Source: JANNNF01 sp963772935 | Lineage (GTDB): Bacteria; Pseudomonadota; Alphaproteobacteria; Rhodobacterales; Rhodobacteraceae | Assembly: GCA_963772935.1 (NCBI GenBank) | Contig: CAVYZK010000008.1 | Location: forward strand, 516,938 to 580,937 | Reading direction: 5' to 3' | DNA: 64,000 bases | Shown here: positions 54,136 through 62,039 of the stretch, piece after piece | Layout of the letters: each line of letters begins with the position of its first letter | How positions within the stretch are numbered: position 1 is the stretch's first letter | Position numbers and translations under genes: made by a program | Notes under the pieces: generated by a model | The model's input: the letters and a program-made list of their open reading frames with translations, nothing else | Told to the model about the DNA's origin: nothing | Databases searched by the model: none

Positions 54136-55794
54136 TTACCGTCCACGCGTGCTGGATGGCACCAGCGTCTGCCGCGCCAAGGGCTGCCTGCCTCGAATAC
54201 GGTCAGCGAGTTTTTCGGCCACCATGATGATCGGCGCGTTGACGTTGGCGGTGGGAATGGTCGGCAGGATCGACCCATCGACGATGCGCAGACCTGTCAG
54301 CCCATGCACCAACCCCTCGCCATCGGTGACCGCCAGATCGTCATGGCCCATGCGGCAGGTGCCGATCGGATGATGTTCGGTGTTGCCGATGCTGCGCATC
54401 CAAGCCAGTGCCTCGGCACGCGATTGCACATCCGGGCCGGGGGCAATCTCTGTTCCCCCCATCGCGGCCCAGGGGGCCTGCCGCGCCATGTCGCGGGTTT
54501 GCGCCAGACCGTCGAGCATCTCGTCCGCATCGGCAGGGTCGTCCAGATAATTGAACACAATCTCGGGGTGGGTGTCAGGGTCGGCGCTGCGCAGGCGCAG
54601 CCAGCCCCGGCTTTTCGGGCGCATCTGGCTGAGGAAATACTGATAGCCATGGTCGATCCGCACCCGGCCTGCCTGAAAATCGGCAAGGAAGGGCAGGAAT
54701 TCGTGCTGCATGTTGGCGGCTCCCACCCCCGGCCCGCTTTTGAAGAACGCCCCCACCTCAAAAAAGCTGGTGGCCCCCAGACCGCCCCGGGTCAGCAACC
54801 ATTCCAGCCCGATACGCGGGCGGTTCCACAGCGACAGATCGGACGCAATGCTGCGGGTGCCACTGGCGCGGAAGGTCAGCGAGGCCACGAAATGATCCTG
54901 CAAATTCTCGCCGACCCCGGGCATGTCCTGCTGAACGGTCACCCCTTGCGCACGCAGATGATCCGCCGGGCCAAGACCCGACAGTTGCAGCAGATGCGGC
55001 GTGCCGATGGTGCCTGCCGACAGGATCACCTCGCGCCCGGCCTGCAATGTGGCCAGTTCCTTGCCACGCCGCAGGGCAACACCCGTGGCACGCCCCCCGT
55101 TCAGCACCACCCGGTCGGCCCGCCAGCCGGTCAGCACGGTCAGGTTCGGCCGCTGTGTGGCGGGGTGAAGATAGGCAACGGCGGTGCTTTGCCGCCGCCC
55201 GTTGTGGATGGTGGCCTGCGTCACATGCACGCCTTCAATGCTGTCGCTGTTATAGTCGCGGGCGACCGGCAGGCCATAGGCCTCTCCGGCCCGCAGAAAT
55301 GCCTCGTAGAACGGATGTGCGGCCTTGCTGCGGGAAATGCGCAACGGCCCGTTGCCGCCCCGGTTGGGGTCAGTGCCACCCTCAAAGCTTTCCATCTTCT
55401 TGAAATAGGGCAGGCAATCGGCAAAGGACCAGCCGTCCAGCCCCTGCGCCTGCCACCCGTCATAATCTGACGCATCGCCGCGCACCCAGACCATGCCGTT
55501 GATGGACGAACTGCCGCCCAGCCCGCGCCCGCGCGCCTGCCCCAGCGTGCGGTTGTTCAGGTGCGGCTCTGGCCCGGTCACATATTGCCAGTTCCATGTC
55601 CTGCTCTCAATCGGCATCGTCAGGGCGGCGGGCATGTGGATGAACAGGCTTCGGTCGCGCGGGCCAACCTCGATCAGGCAGACGCGTGTCTGCGGGTCTT
55701 CGGTCAACCGGGCGGCCAGAACGCAGCCTGCTGATCCGGCCCCGATGATGACATAGTCGAATTCGCCGCGTGGCAGGCTGCTCTGGATCGGCAT
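54136..55794 (-). CDS. GMC family FAD oxidoreductase (choline dehydrogenase-like)
   Basis: 552 residues, full length. N-terminal FAD motif FDYVIIGAGSAGCVLAARLTED; GMC signature 1 GRGLGGSSSINGMVWVRG; signature 2 VILSAGTIGTPHLLQLSGLG. The C-terminal active-site region has NTEHHPIGTCRMG. It would oxidise a sugar, amino sugar or alcohol. It is the last gene of the GntR-ROK-SIS-GMC run, five bases after the SIS gene. Confidence 0.9.
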   Translation of the reverse strand: MPIQSSLPRGEFDYVIIGAGSAGCVLAARLTEDPQTRVCLIEVGPRDRSLFIHMPAALTMPIESRTWNWQYVTGPEPHLNNRTLGQARGRGLGGSSSINGMVWVRGDASDYDGWQAQGLDGWSFADCLPYFKKMESFEGGTDPNRGGNGPLRISRSKAAHPFYEAFLRAGEAYGLPVARDYNSDSIEGVHVTQATIHNGRRQSTAVAYLHPATQRPNLTVLTGWRADRVVLNGGRATGVALRRGKELATLQAGREVILSAGTIGTPHLLQLSGLGPADHLRAQGVTVQQDMPGVGENLQDHFVASLTFRASGTRSIASDLSLWNRPRIGLEWLLTRGGLGATSFFEVGAFFKSGPGVGAANMQHEFLPFLADFQAGRVRIDHGYQYFLSQMRPKSRGWLRLRSADPDTHPEIVFNYLDDPADADEMLDGLAQTRDMARQAPWAAMGGTEIAPGPDVQSRAEALAWMRSIGNTEHHPIGTCRMGHDDLAVTDGEGLVHGLTGLRIVDGSILPTIPTANVNAPIIMVAEKLADRIRGRQPLARQTLVPSSTRGR

Positions 55795-55798
55795 CGGA

Positions 55799-56848
55799 TC
55801 ATTCCCCCGTGGTGATCTTTTGCGCGTTCAGGAACGCTGCCGGTTCAAACCCGCGCCCGATGGCGAGAGGGATCACCAGAAACTGCACCGGCAAAATCTC
55901 CAGCACGGGCAGCAGGCCGGGCGGCACCTCTGGCAGGGCAAGCGTCATGACGGCATCAGACCCCGCGCCGGGATTGGTGCCAATGGCAACCACCCGTCCG
56001 CCCAAAGCGGCGATCCGGTCCACCAGCGCCTCGGTCAGCGGACGCGCAGCCCCGGTGCCCAGATACACCACCGCGCGAAATCCCTCACGCACCAATTCCA
56101 GCGGGCCATGGCGGAACTGCCCGCCGGTCAGGCCCTCGCAGGGCAGTTTCGCCGCCTCTTCGGTCAGCAACGCGGCCATGGCAGCCGAGGCGAAACTGTC
56201 GCCCCGCCCGATCACGGTCAGCGGCGTTGTATGGCCCAGATGCCGCGCGGCGGCGTCGGCATCAGCGGGCAGACGGGCCAGCAGATCGCCCACGGTGCGT
56301 GACAGGGCGCGGATGGCGTCACCCGCCCCCTGCGCCTGCCCCGTCAGATGCGCCACCACCAGATGCGCCGCCGCAAGACCTGCGGTGTAGGTCTTGGTCG
56401 AGGCGGTGCGTTCCGGCCCCGCATGGGTTGCAACCGCAATGTCCGCCCAGCGGGCCAAGGCATTGTCGGCCCCGTTGGTAATGGAAATCACGCAAGCGGG
56501 GCGCGTTCCAGCCTCGGTCAGCCGCTTGACCTCGCCGCTTTCGCCCGATTGGGAAATCGCGATCAGCAGGCTGCGGGCCGTCACGCAATCTGGTGCCTGT
56601 TGCGTCAATTCGCCCGATTCCCATAGCAGCACCGGAATGGTCAGCGCCCGCGACAAGGCCAGATGGCCGGGATGCGCGCCATGCAGCGACCCGCCCATAC
56701 CGGTCAGGATCACCCTGTCGAACCGGCCTGTGCCAAGGTCTGCGCGCACCTGTGCAAGCGCCTCCCCCCATGTGGCATCAAACGCGGCACCCAAACGGTC
56801 CAGAATTCCGGGCTGTTCGGCGATTTCGGCAAGGTAAGCAACTGACAT
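55799..56848 (-). CDS. SIS-domain protein (GlmS-isomerase / sugar deaminase type)
   Basis: 349 residues with two SIS domains. LTGMGGSLHGAHPGHLALSR and LLIAISQSGESGEVKRLTEA are the first sugar-phosphate pocket; VIGRGDSFASAAMAALLTEE and GGQFRHGPLELVREGF the second. The glutaminase domain of GlmS is absent, so a ketose/aldose isomerase or deaminase acting on an amino-sugar phosphate is likely. It is followed by the GMC gene. Confidence 0.87.
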   Translation of the reverse strand: MSVAYLAEIAEQPGILDRLGAAFDATWGEALAQVRADLGTGRFDRVILTGMGGSLHGAHPGHLALSRALTIPVLLWESGELTQQAPDCVTARSLLIAISQSGESGEVKRLTEAGTRPACVISITNGADNALARWADIAVATHAGPERTASTKTYTAGLAAAHLVVAHLTGQAQGAGDAIRALSRTVGDLLARLPADADAAARHLGHTTPLTVIGRGDSFASAAMAALLTEEAAKLPCEGLTGGQFRHGPLELVREGFRAVVYLGTGAARPLTEALVDRIAALGGRVVAIGTNPGAGSDAVMTLALPEVPPGLLPVLEILPVQFLVIPLAIGRGFEPAAFLNAQKITTGE

Positions 56849-56865
56849 TCTACATTCCTTCTGGA

Positions 56866-57792
56866 TCAGGGGGTTAGCGCGGCCATTCCCGCGCCGATCA
56901 TGCCCGCGTCATTGCCCAGACGGGCAAGGGTCAGGCGGCAGTTTTCCGACAGAAACGGCAATGAGCGGGCGTCGGCATGCAGGCCGATCTGGTCGATGAA
57001 GGGCTGCCCCAGCACCGACAGCCCGCCGCCGAACACGATCAGGTCGGGGTGAAAGCTGGCCCGCCATGTGGCCACAGCCATACCGAGCCACTGCGCCATC
57101 TGTGCAATCAACCGCTGTGCCCCCGGATCGCCCGCCAAGGCTGCCCGGCAGGTGGCGGCGGCAGACACCTCGCCCGATGCCTGCAATTCAGCAGCAAGGG
57201 CCGGGCTTTCGCCACGACGGGCCAAAGCCGTTGCCTCGCGGGCCAAAGCCCCAGCCGATGCCACCGATTCCAGACAGCCGGTACAGCCCTGACGGCACTG
57301 ATGCGCGCCCGAGGGATCCATGTTCAGATGCCCGGAATCGCCCAGCGTCCCACCCGCCGTCTCTAACGGGCGCCCCGCGACGATCATCGACACCCCGACC
57401 CCGGTGCCCAGCGTCACCATCAGCATGCGGCCCGCAGGGTGCAACCGCGCCTCGGCGACTGCAGCGGCGTCAGCATCGTTCAGCAGGGCCGCAGGTCCGG
57501 CGGGGCCAGCCAAAGCGGTGGCAAGCGGGTGACCGTCCAGCGCGGGCACATTCGAGTTCAGCCCCACCCCTCGCGCACGGTCGATATGGCCCGGATAGGC
57601 GATGCCCACTGGCAGCCCATCCCCGCCAAGTGCAGCAATCGCCGCACGATACTGCGCCAGAATCCCGGTGAAATCCGCGCCGTCCGCCAGCACGACCCGC
57701 TGCGAGTCCAGCAACTGCCCCCCGGTGCCAATCAGCCCCACCTTGGTGCTGCCACCGCCAATGTCCAACCCGATTGCCGCCCCGATACCCAT
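56866..57792 (-). CDS. ROK family sugar kinase
   Basis: 308 residues. The N-terminal phosphate loop is GLDIGGGSTKVGLI, and the second ATP motif is MLMVTLGTGVGVSM. The ROK zinc site lies in GAHQCRQGCTGCLESVAS with three cysteines and a histidine. It probably phosphorylates N-acetylglucosamine or a related sugar. It starts four bases after the GntR gene stop. Confidence 0.88.
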   Translation of the reverse strand: MGIGAAIGLDIGGGSTKVGLIGTGGQLLDSQRVVLADGADFTGILAQYRAAIAALGGDGLPVGIAYPGHIDRARGVGLNSNVPALDGHPLATALAGPAGPAALLNDADAAAVAEARLHPAGRMLMVTLGTGVGVSMIVAGRPLETAGGTLGDSGHLNMDPSGAHQCRQGCTGCLESVASAGALAREATALARRGESPALAAELQASGEVSAAATCRAALAGDPGAQRLIAQMAQWLGMAVATWRASFHPDLIVFGGGLSVLGQPFIDQIGLHADARSLPFLSENCRLTLARLGNDAGMIGAGMAALTP

Positions 57793-57795
57793 GGC

Positions 57796-58560
57796 TTACC
57801 CCAACCGATAGCGCGCGACGCGCAGGGAAAAACCCGGGCGATAAATGGACCGGACCCGCTCAAACACCTTATCCTCGGCGGTAACGGTCACGCGCCATGC
57901 CACCAGCACCGGATCGTCAGTCTCGATCTGCAGCAACTGCGACACCTCGGGTGACGCAAGGTCCGGCTCGATCAGCGCGTCCGTCCAGGCAGGCTCCAGC
58001 CCCCAACGGTCGGCCAGCAGCGCATAGAGCGAGCCATCGGTAAAATCTGCGGGGTCGATCTCGGGGAACAAGGCGCGCGGCAACCACGCATCTTCCACCG
58101 CAATCGGCACGCCATCAATCAACCGCAACCGCCGCAGATGCACCTGCGGGCCATCCTCGGCCTCGGGCACTGACAGTTTGCCGGTAACTTCGGCGGGCAA
58201 CCCGTCAACCTCGGCGGTTGCCAGAATCCGGGTACCGGGAAGTTGGCCGTTGCGCAGCACTTCGGACGTAAAGCTGTGAAAGCCCGAGATGCCCTTGACG
58301 CGCGGCACCGTGGGAAACGACCCCCGCCCCTGCGCTGAATAGACCAGCCCCTTGGCCTCAAGGCTTTTCAACGCCTGCCGCACCGTGATCCGCGACAGAC
58401 CGTACTGGCGCGACATCTCGCCCTCGGATGGCAGCGCACGCGCACGCTGTTCATCCGTCAGACCAGCGATCTGCTGTTCCAGAATATTGGCCAACTGGTT
58501 GTAGGCAGGCACATTGCTGCTGCGCCGTATGGCCTGCCGTTCCTTGGTTTCTGCCGTCAT
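57796..58560 (-). CDS. GntR family regulator with UTRA domain
   Basis: 254 residues. Winged helix: LPSEGEMSRQYGLSRITVRQ, then ALKSLEAKGLVYSAQGRGSF. The UTRA ligand domain follows (LRRLRLIDGVPIAVEDAWLP). UTRA regulators bind sugar phosphates such as GlcN6P. It is first in the minus-strand operon and divergent from the sugar-binding protein gene, so it probably controls both. Confidence 0.9.
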   Translation of the reverse strand: MTAETKERQAIRRSSNVPAYNQLANILEQQIAGLTDEQRARALPSEGEMSRQYGLSRITVRQALKSLEAKGLVYSAQGRGSFPTVPRVKGISGFHSFTSEVLRNGQLPGTRILATAEVDGLPAEVTGKLSVPEAEDGPQVHLRRLRLIDGVPIAVEDAWLPRALFPEIDPADFTDGSLYALLADRWGLEPAWTDALIEPDLASPEVSQLLQIETDDPVLVAWRVTVTAEDKVFERVRSIYRPGFSLRVARYRLG

Positions 58561-58630
58561 GCGGTCCTCCTCACGCTATCTGCTCTGGCCATATGACGCC
58601 CAGAAAGAAGATTGCGCCAGTGTCGTCGAT

Positions 58631-58651
58631 ATGCTATCCGGACAATAGCAT
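58631..58651. promoter_or_regulatory. Candidate GntR operator dyad
   Basis: ATGCTAT (58631-58637), spacer CCGGACA, ATAGCAT (58645-58651): perfect 7-base arms in the divergent gap between the GntR gene and the sugar-binding protein gene. It is placed to control both directions. Confidence 0.55.
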
Positions 58652-58721
58652 GTCATAACAACCTGTCAACCTGATGACGTAACGAATCAGCAAAAGACAT
58701 GCAGCAACGGAGGTACACCCT

Positions 58722-59755
58722 ATGAAGTCAAAACTTCTTGCCGCGACACTGATGCTTACAGCAGCGGCTTTTACCGGACCTGCATTCGCGTTTGACTGGC
58801 GTCAGGCCGAAGGCACCGAAATCACCCTGCTGGCCAGCGAACATCCTTGGACGGTCGGTGTGCGCGAACATCTGCCTGAATTTGAGGCCCTGACCGGCAT
58901 CAAGGTCAACGTCACCGCCTTTGCCGAAGACCTGTATCTGGACCGCGCCAACCTTGCGATCCGGTCGGAAGGACCACTGGTCGATGTATTCATGTCGCTG
59001 ATGGATGCCGCCATCTATGAACAATGGAACGTGGGCGGCGTGGCCTCGCTGTCGCCGTTCCTTGCCGATGCAAACCTGACCGATGCGGCCTATGACTATG
59101 CCGACTTCTCGCCTGCCTTGCTGCAGGGTGCCAGTTTCCCGCCGGGTGACGCGGCGGCGGGTCAATTTGCGCTGCCCATCTCGATGGAGGCCTATATCCT
59201 GTTCTACAACAAGGCGCTGGTCGATCAGCACCTTGGTGGCACGGTTCCGGCCACATGGGACGCCTTGCTGGCAGGCGCGCAAAAGGTGACGGACGAAGGC
59301 GGTGGCGAGGCGTTTGGTTCGGTCATGCGGGGTCAGCGGTCGGGGTCGCTGGTCGATACGATGACCGGCATCGTGCTGAACGCCTGGGGCGAAGGGGCGG
59401 CCCCGCTGCCCTATAACATCTGGTTTGACGGCGCATGGGACAAGCCGCGCTTTGACGACCCGCGCATTGCCGCAGGCCTTGCCCATTACGCAGGCCTGCT
59501 GAAGGCCGGGCCGGAAAATGCGTTGTCCTTCGGCTGGGAAGATGCCAGCCGCTACTTCGCCCAAGGCAAGGCCGCATTCTTCGTCGATGCCAGCGTCTTT
59601 GGCCCCAGCTTTGAAGACCCGGCAAATTCGGTGGTCGCAGGCAAGGTGGGTTATGCCGTGCTGCCGCCAACCGATGGCGTCAGCGTCAGCGGCCATTGGG
59701 CATGGGGCCTGTCGATGGCAGAAAACTCGAACAAGAAAGACGCCGCAGCCCAGAT
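58722..59755 (+). CDS. Sugar ABC transporter substrate-binding protein, 3' end lost at a junction
   Basis: About 345 residues of a family 1 extracellular binding protein. The signal peptide is MKSKLLAATLMLTAAAFTGP, ending AFA. Core segments: ISMEAYILFYNKALVDQHLG, SFGWEDASRYFAQGKAAFFV and SGHWAWGLSMAENSNKKDAA. GGAGG precedes the ATG. The true C-terminus (normally about 60 more residues) is replaced after AAAQ by unrelated sequence; the apparent stop at 59807 is not native. The permease genes expected next are absent. Confidence 0.85.
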
Positions 59756-59765
59756 CGCCCCAGCC
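59742..59765. other. Junction between alphaproteobacterial and Verrucomicrobiota-like DNA
   Basis: Left of here the plus strand encodes a sugar-binding protein. Right of here the minus strand encodes the first residues of a sulfatase. Both genes are cut at the same place, the change in base composition is sharp, and the short sequence gccgcagcccagatc fits either gene. Confidence 0.8.
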
Positions 59766-59885
59766 CCAATCATCGGCAAAAATAAACAGAATATTCGGTT
59801 TGGCTGACGCGGCTGTTTCAGCAGCGGAAACAGTACGGAGCGTCGCGGTGAAGCACAGCAGGAGGAGGACGATTCTCAGTTTCAT
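59750..59885 (-). CDS. Sulfatase N-terminus, truncated by the junction
   Basis: Signal peptide MKLRIVLLLLCFTATLRTVS, then AKPNILFIFADDWGWGDLGC, the calcium-binding start of arylsulfatase-type enzymes, which desulfate glycans. Only about 45 residues remain before the frame enters unrelated DNA. It follows the fucosidase on the same strand, as in polysaccharide-utilisation loci. Confidence 0.8.
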
Positions 59886-59978
59886 AAATATCAAGGAGTC
59901 ACGTTTTATCGTTAGAAAAAATCTTAACCCTGGCGGGCAAGTGGGCAGCGGTAAAAACACCGCCGCCCGTGATGAGTA

Positions 59979-61845
59979 TTATTTCACCGGCGTGAAACGG
60001 AGCGAGGCCAGGCTGGCCTTGATCCGATCACCAGCGATCAACGAAACCTTAATCGTGTGCTTTCCAGCCTTGGCAAAGGTAAGCATTCCGAACGGATACG
60101 TGTGATAGACGTTGGCTGAGTTTTGTTGGTTTTGCAGCTTGGCGCCCTCATCCGTCTCAACCCGCCACACCAGCCTTCCCGCGTCGCTGTAATTCACCCC
60201 CGTCCGCCAGTCGAATTCCTTCGATTGGCCGCCATCCCCTTTGTAGGTCAATTCGACCTGATAGTCGCCGGGCTCGGCCACGTCCACCGTCCAGGTCACC
60301 TGCGCACCTGGCTTCCAGTCGCTGACCTGGGTCATGTGCTTCCATTCCCCGAATTTTTCCATCCAACGGATACTCGCCTTATTCGCATCGGTCGCGTCGG
60401 CAAATTCGGCGATCAGGGTGGCGGAAATATTCGGGATAGATTGCGAGTGTCTGGTCGACAACCGGGACATCGTTCAAGACCACCTGGACAACGGTGGCCA
60501 GGTTGTCGGCCGGGACCCGCGGCACCTGCAATTCAGTCCACGTGCCCCGCTGCACCCACTTGACCGCCTGCAGTTTGCCCGTCGGACAGGATGCCGGCCG
60601 ATTTAATTTTCGTTTGCAGACCGGGCAGCAGCAGGCGCCCGTCTTGCGGCCAGTCAAAAACCACGAGGTTGAGCGTATTGCCCTGAGTCGTCACATCGCC
60701 CCACGGCAGGGCATGCCCCCACGGTGACGCGCCGGCCGAATAAATAACCTGCGGGATAACGCTTAATCCATTCGCCCGCACTGCAGCAGATACTTGGCTG
60801 CCTGGGCCGGCACCCGACCGGTTTCGTCAGGTCCGATGTTCAACAGATAGGTGCCGCCACGCGCGACTGTCGAAACGACCCGGTTCAAAATCTCACTGGT
60901 GTCCTTTCCAGTTCTGATCATACCACGCATAGGACCATGAATCGTTGGTGGTATCACAGGATTCCCACAAACCGTCTGCATTGCGCGGCGGCACATCCAT
61001 ATCGCCCTTGCTGCTGTAATCGCCCATTCCGTAACCAATCCGGCTGCAAAGCATCGCGTTGGGTTGGGCCTGGCGCACATAGGCGGCCAGTTCTTTCACC
61101 AACGACTTCCGGCATGTCGCCAGGCGTATCAAACCAGATGTAGTTGAGCGGTCCGTAGTTTTCACAAATTTCCTTCACCTGCGGGAGACATTTCTCGCGG
61201 AAATACTGTTCGATCGTTGCCGGGCTGCCGTCGGGATTGGTCTTCGGACCATTGGTACCACCCGGGGCCGTCCAATCCTGATTGTGCGAATAATAGAAAC
61301 CAAAACCCAACCCGAACTCTTTGCACGCCGCCGCCAGTTCATTCATCGGATCGCGGTGAAACGGCGAAGCATCCACGATATTGAACGGATGCGCCGACTT
61401 AAACATCGCAAAGCCCTCATGGTGCTTCGAGGTGATGATGATCCACTTCATGCCCGACTCTTTGGCGAGTTTGGCAATGGCGCGCGCATCAAAATCCACC
61501 GGGTTAAATTCCTTCGCCAGACCCATGTATTCGGGATCGGGAATTTTCATCTGGCGCATAATCCATTCACCGATACCGTAGAAAGTTTGCTCCTTCCACT
61601 GGCCGCCCAGGCTGGAAAACAGCCCCCAGTGAATAAACATTCCATAGTTGCCGTCACGAAACAAAGCGGCGCGGTCAGATCAGCTCGCCCCCCGTTTTTA
61701 CCGATGAGTCACCCCACATTTTGTCCATGGATGGCCCCGTGGCGCTCGATTCCTTGAGCGGCGCACTTGGCTCGGCCCCCACCAGACTGGGCAAGCAGAA
61801 CGACAATAGTAAACTGGTCACAAGACTGACTGATTTTTTAATCAT
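59979..61845 (-). CDS. GH29 alpha-L-fucosidase with C-terminal accessory domain, frame-broken
   Basis: About 615 residues. The signal peptide is MIKKSVSLVTSLLLSFCLPS. GH29 core: YGMFIHWGLFSSLGGQWKEQ, WIIITSKHHEGFAMF, FGFYYSHNQDW; the nucleophile aspartate is in LNYIWFDTPGDMPE. The end of the catalytic domain reads GGTYLLNIGPDETGRVP. The C-terminal beta-sandwich reads WTVDVAEPGDYQVELTYKGD. Slips lie near 61,680, 61,110, 60,905, 60,785, 60,590 and 60,450. It removes alpha-L-fucose from algal or host glycans. Confidence 0.88.
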
Positions 61846-62039
61846 GATAGATTTTATAGTTAATTTTGCCGATAACCGGCGGGGCGTTGGTCAGGACTTC
61901 AGCGATTCCGAAAGCTATCACGCTTTCATCGCTCGTCCCACTGCGAATCGTTGAAACTGAAATGGGCAGCAAAAACCCAAGTCGAGCGTCGCTAAAGGGT
62001 ACTTCAGCGATCTCCAACTTGGGTTGATGTTCACGGACA
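61846..62039. other. Intergenic stretch between receptor and fucosidase genes
   Basis: About 190 bases with no gene and lower GC. It holds the leader of the fucosidase gene; two related pieces, cttcagcgattccgaaag and cttcagcgatctccaactt, are direct repeats of unclear meaning. Confidence 0.4.

Noticed and set aside
58728..59960. A 410-residue minus-strand frame beginning like a sulfatase
   Set aside because: Only the first 45 residues after 59885 are sulfatase. The rest is the antisense of the sugar-binding protein gene; the frame is open by accident of the junction.
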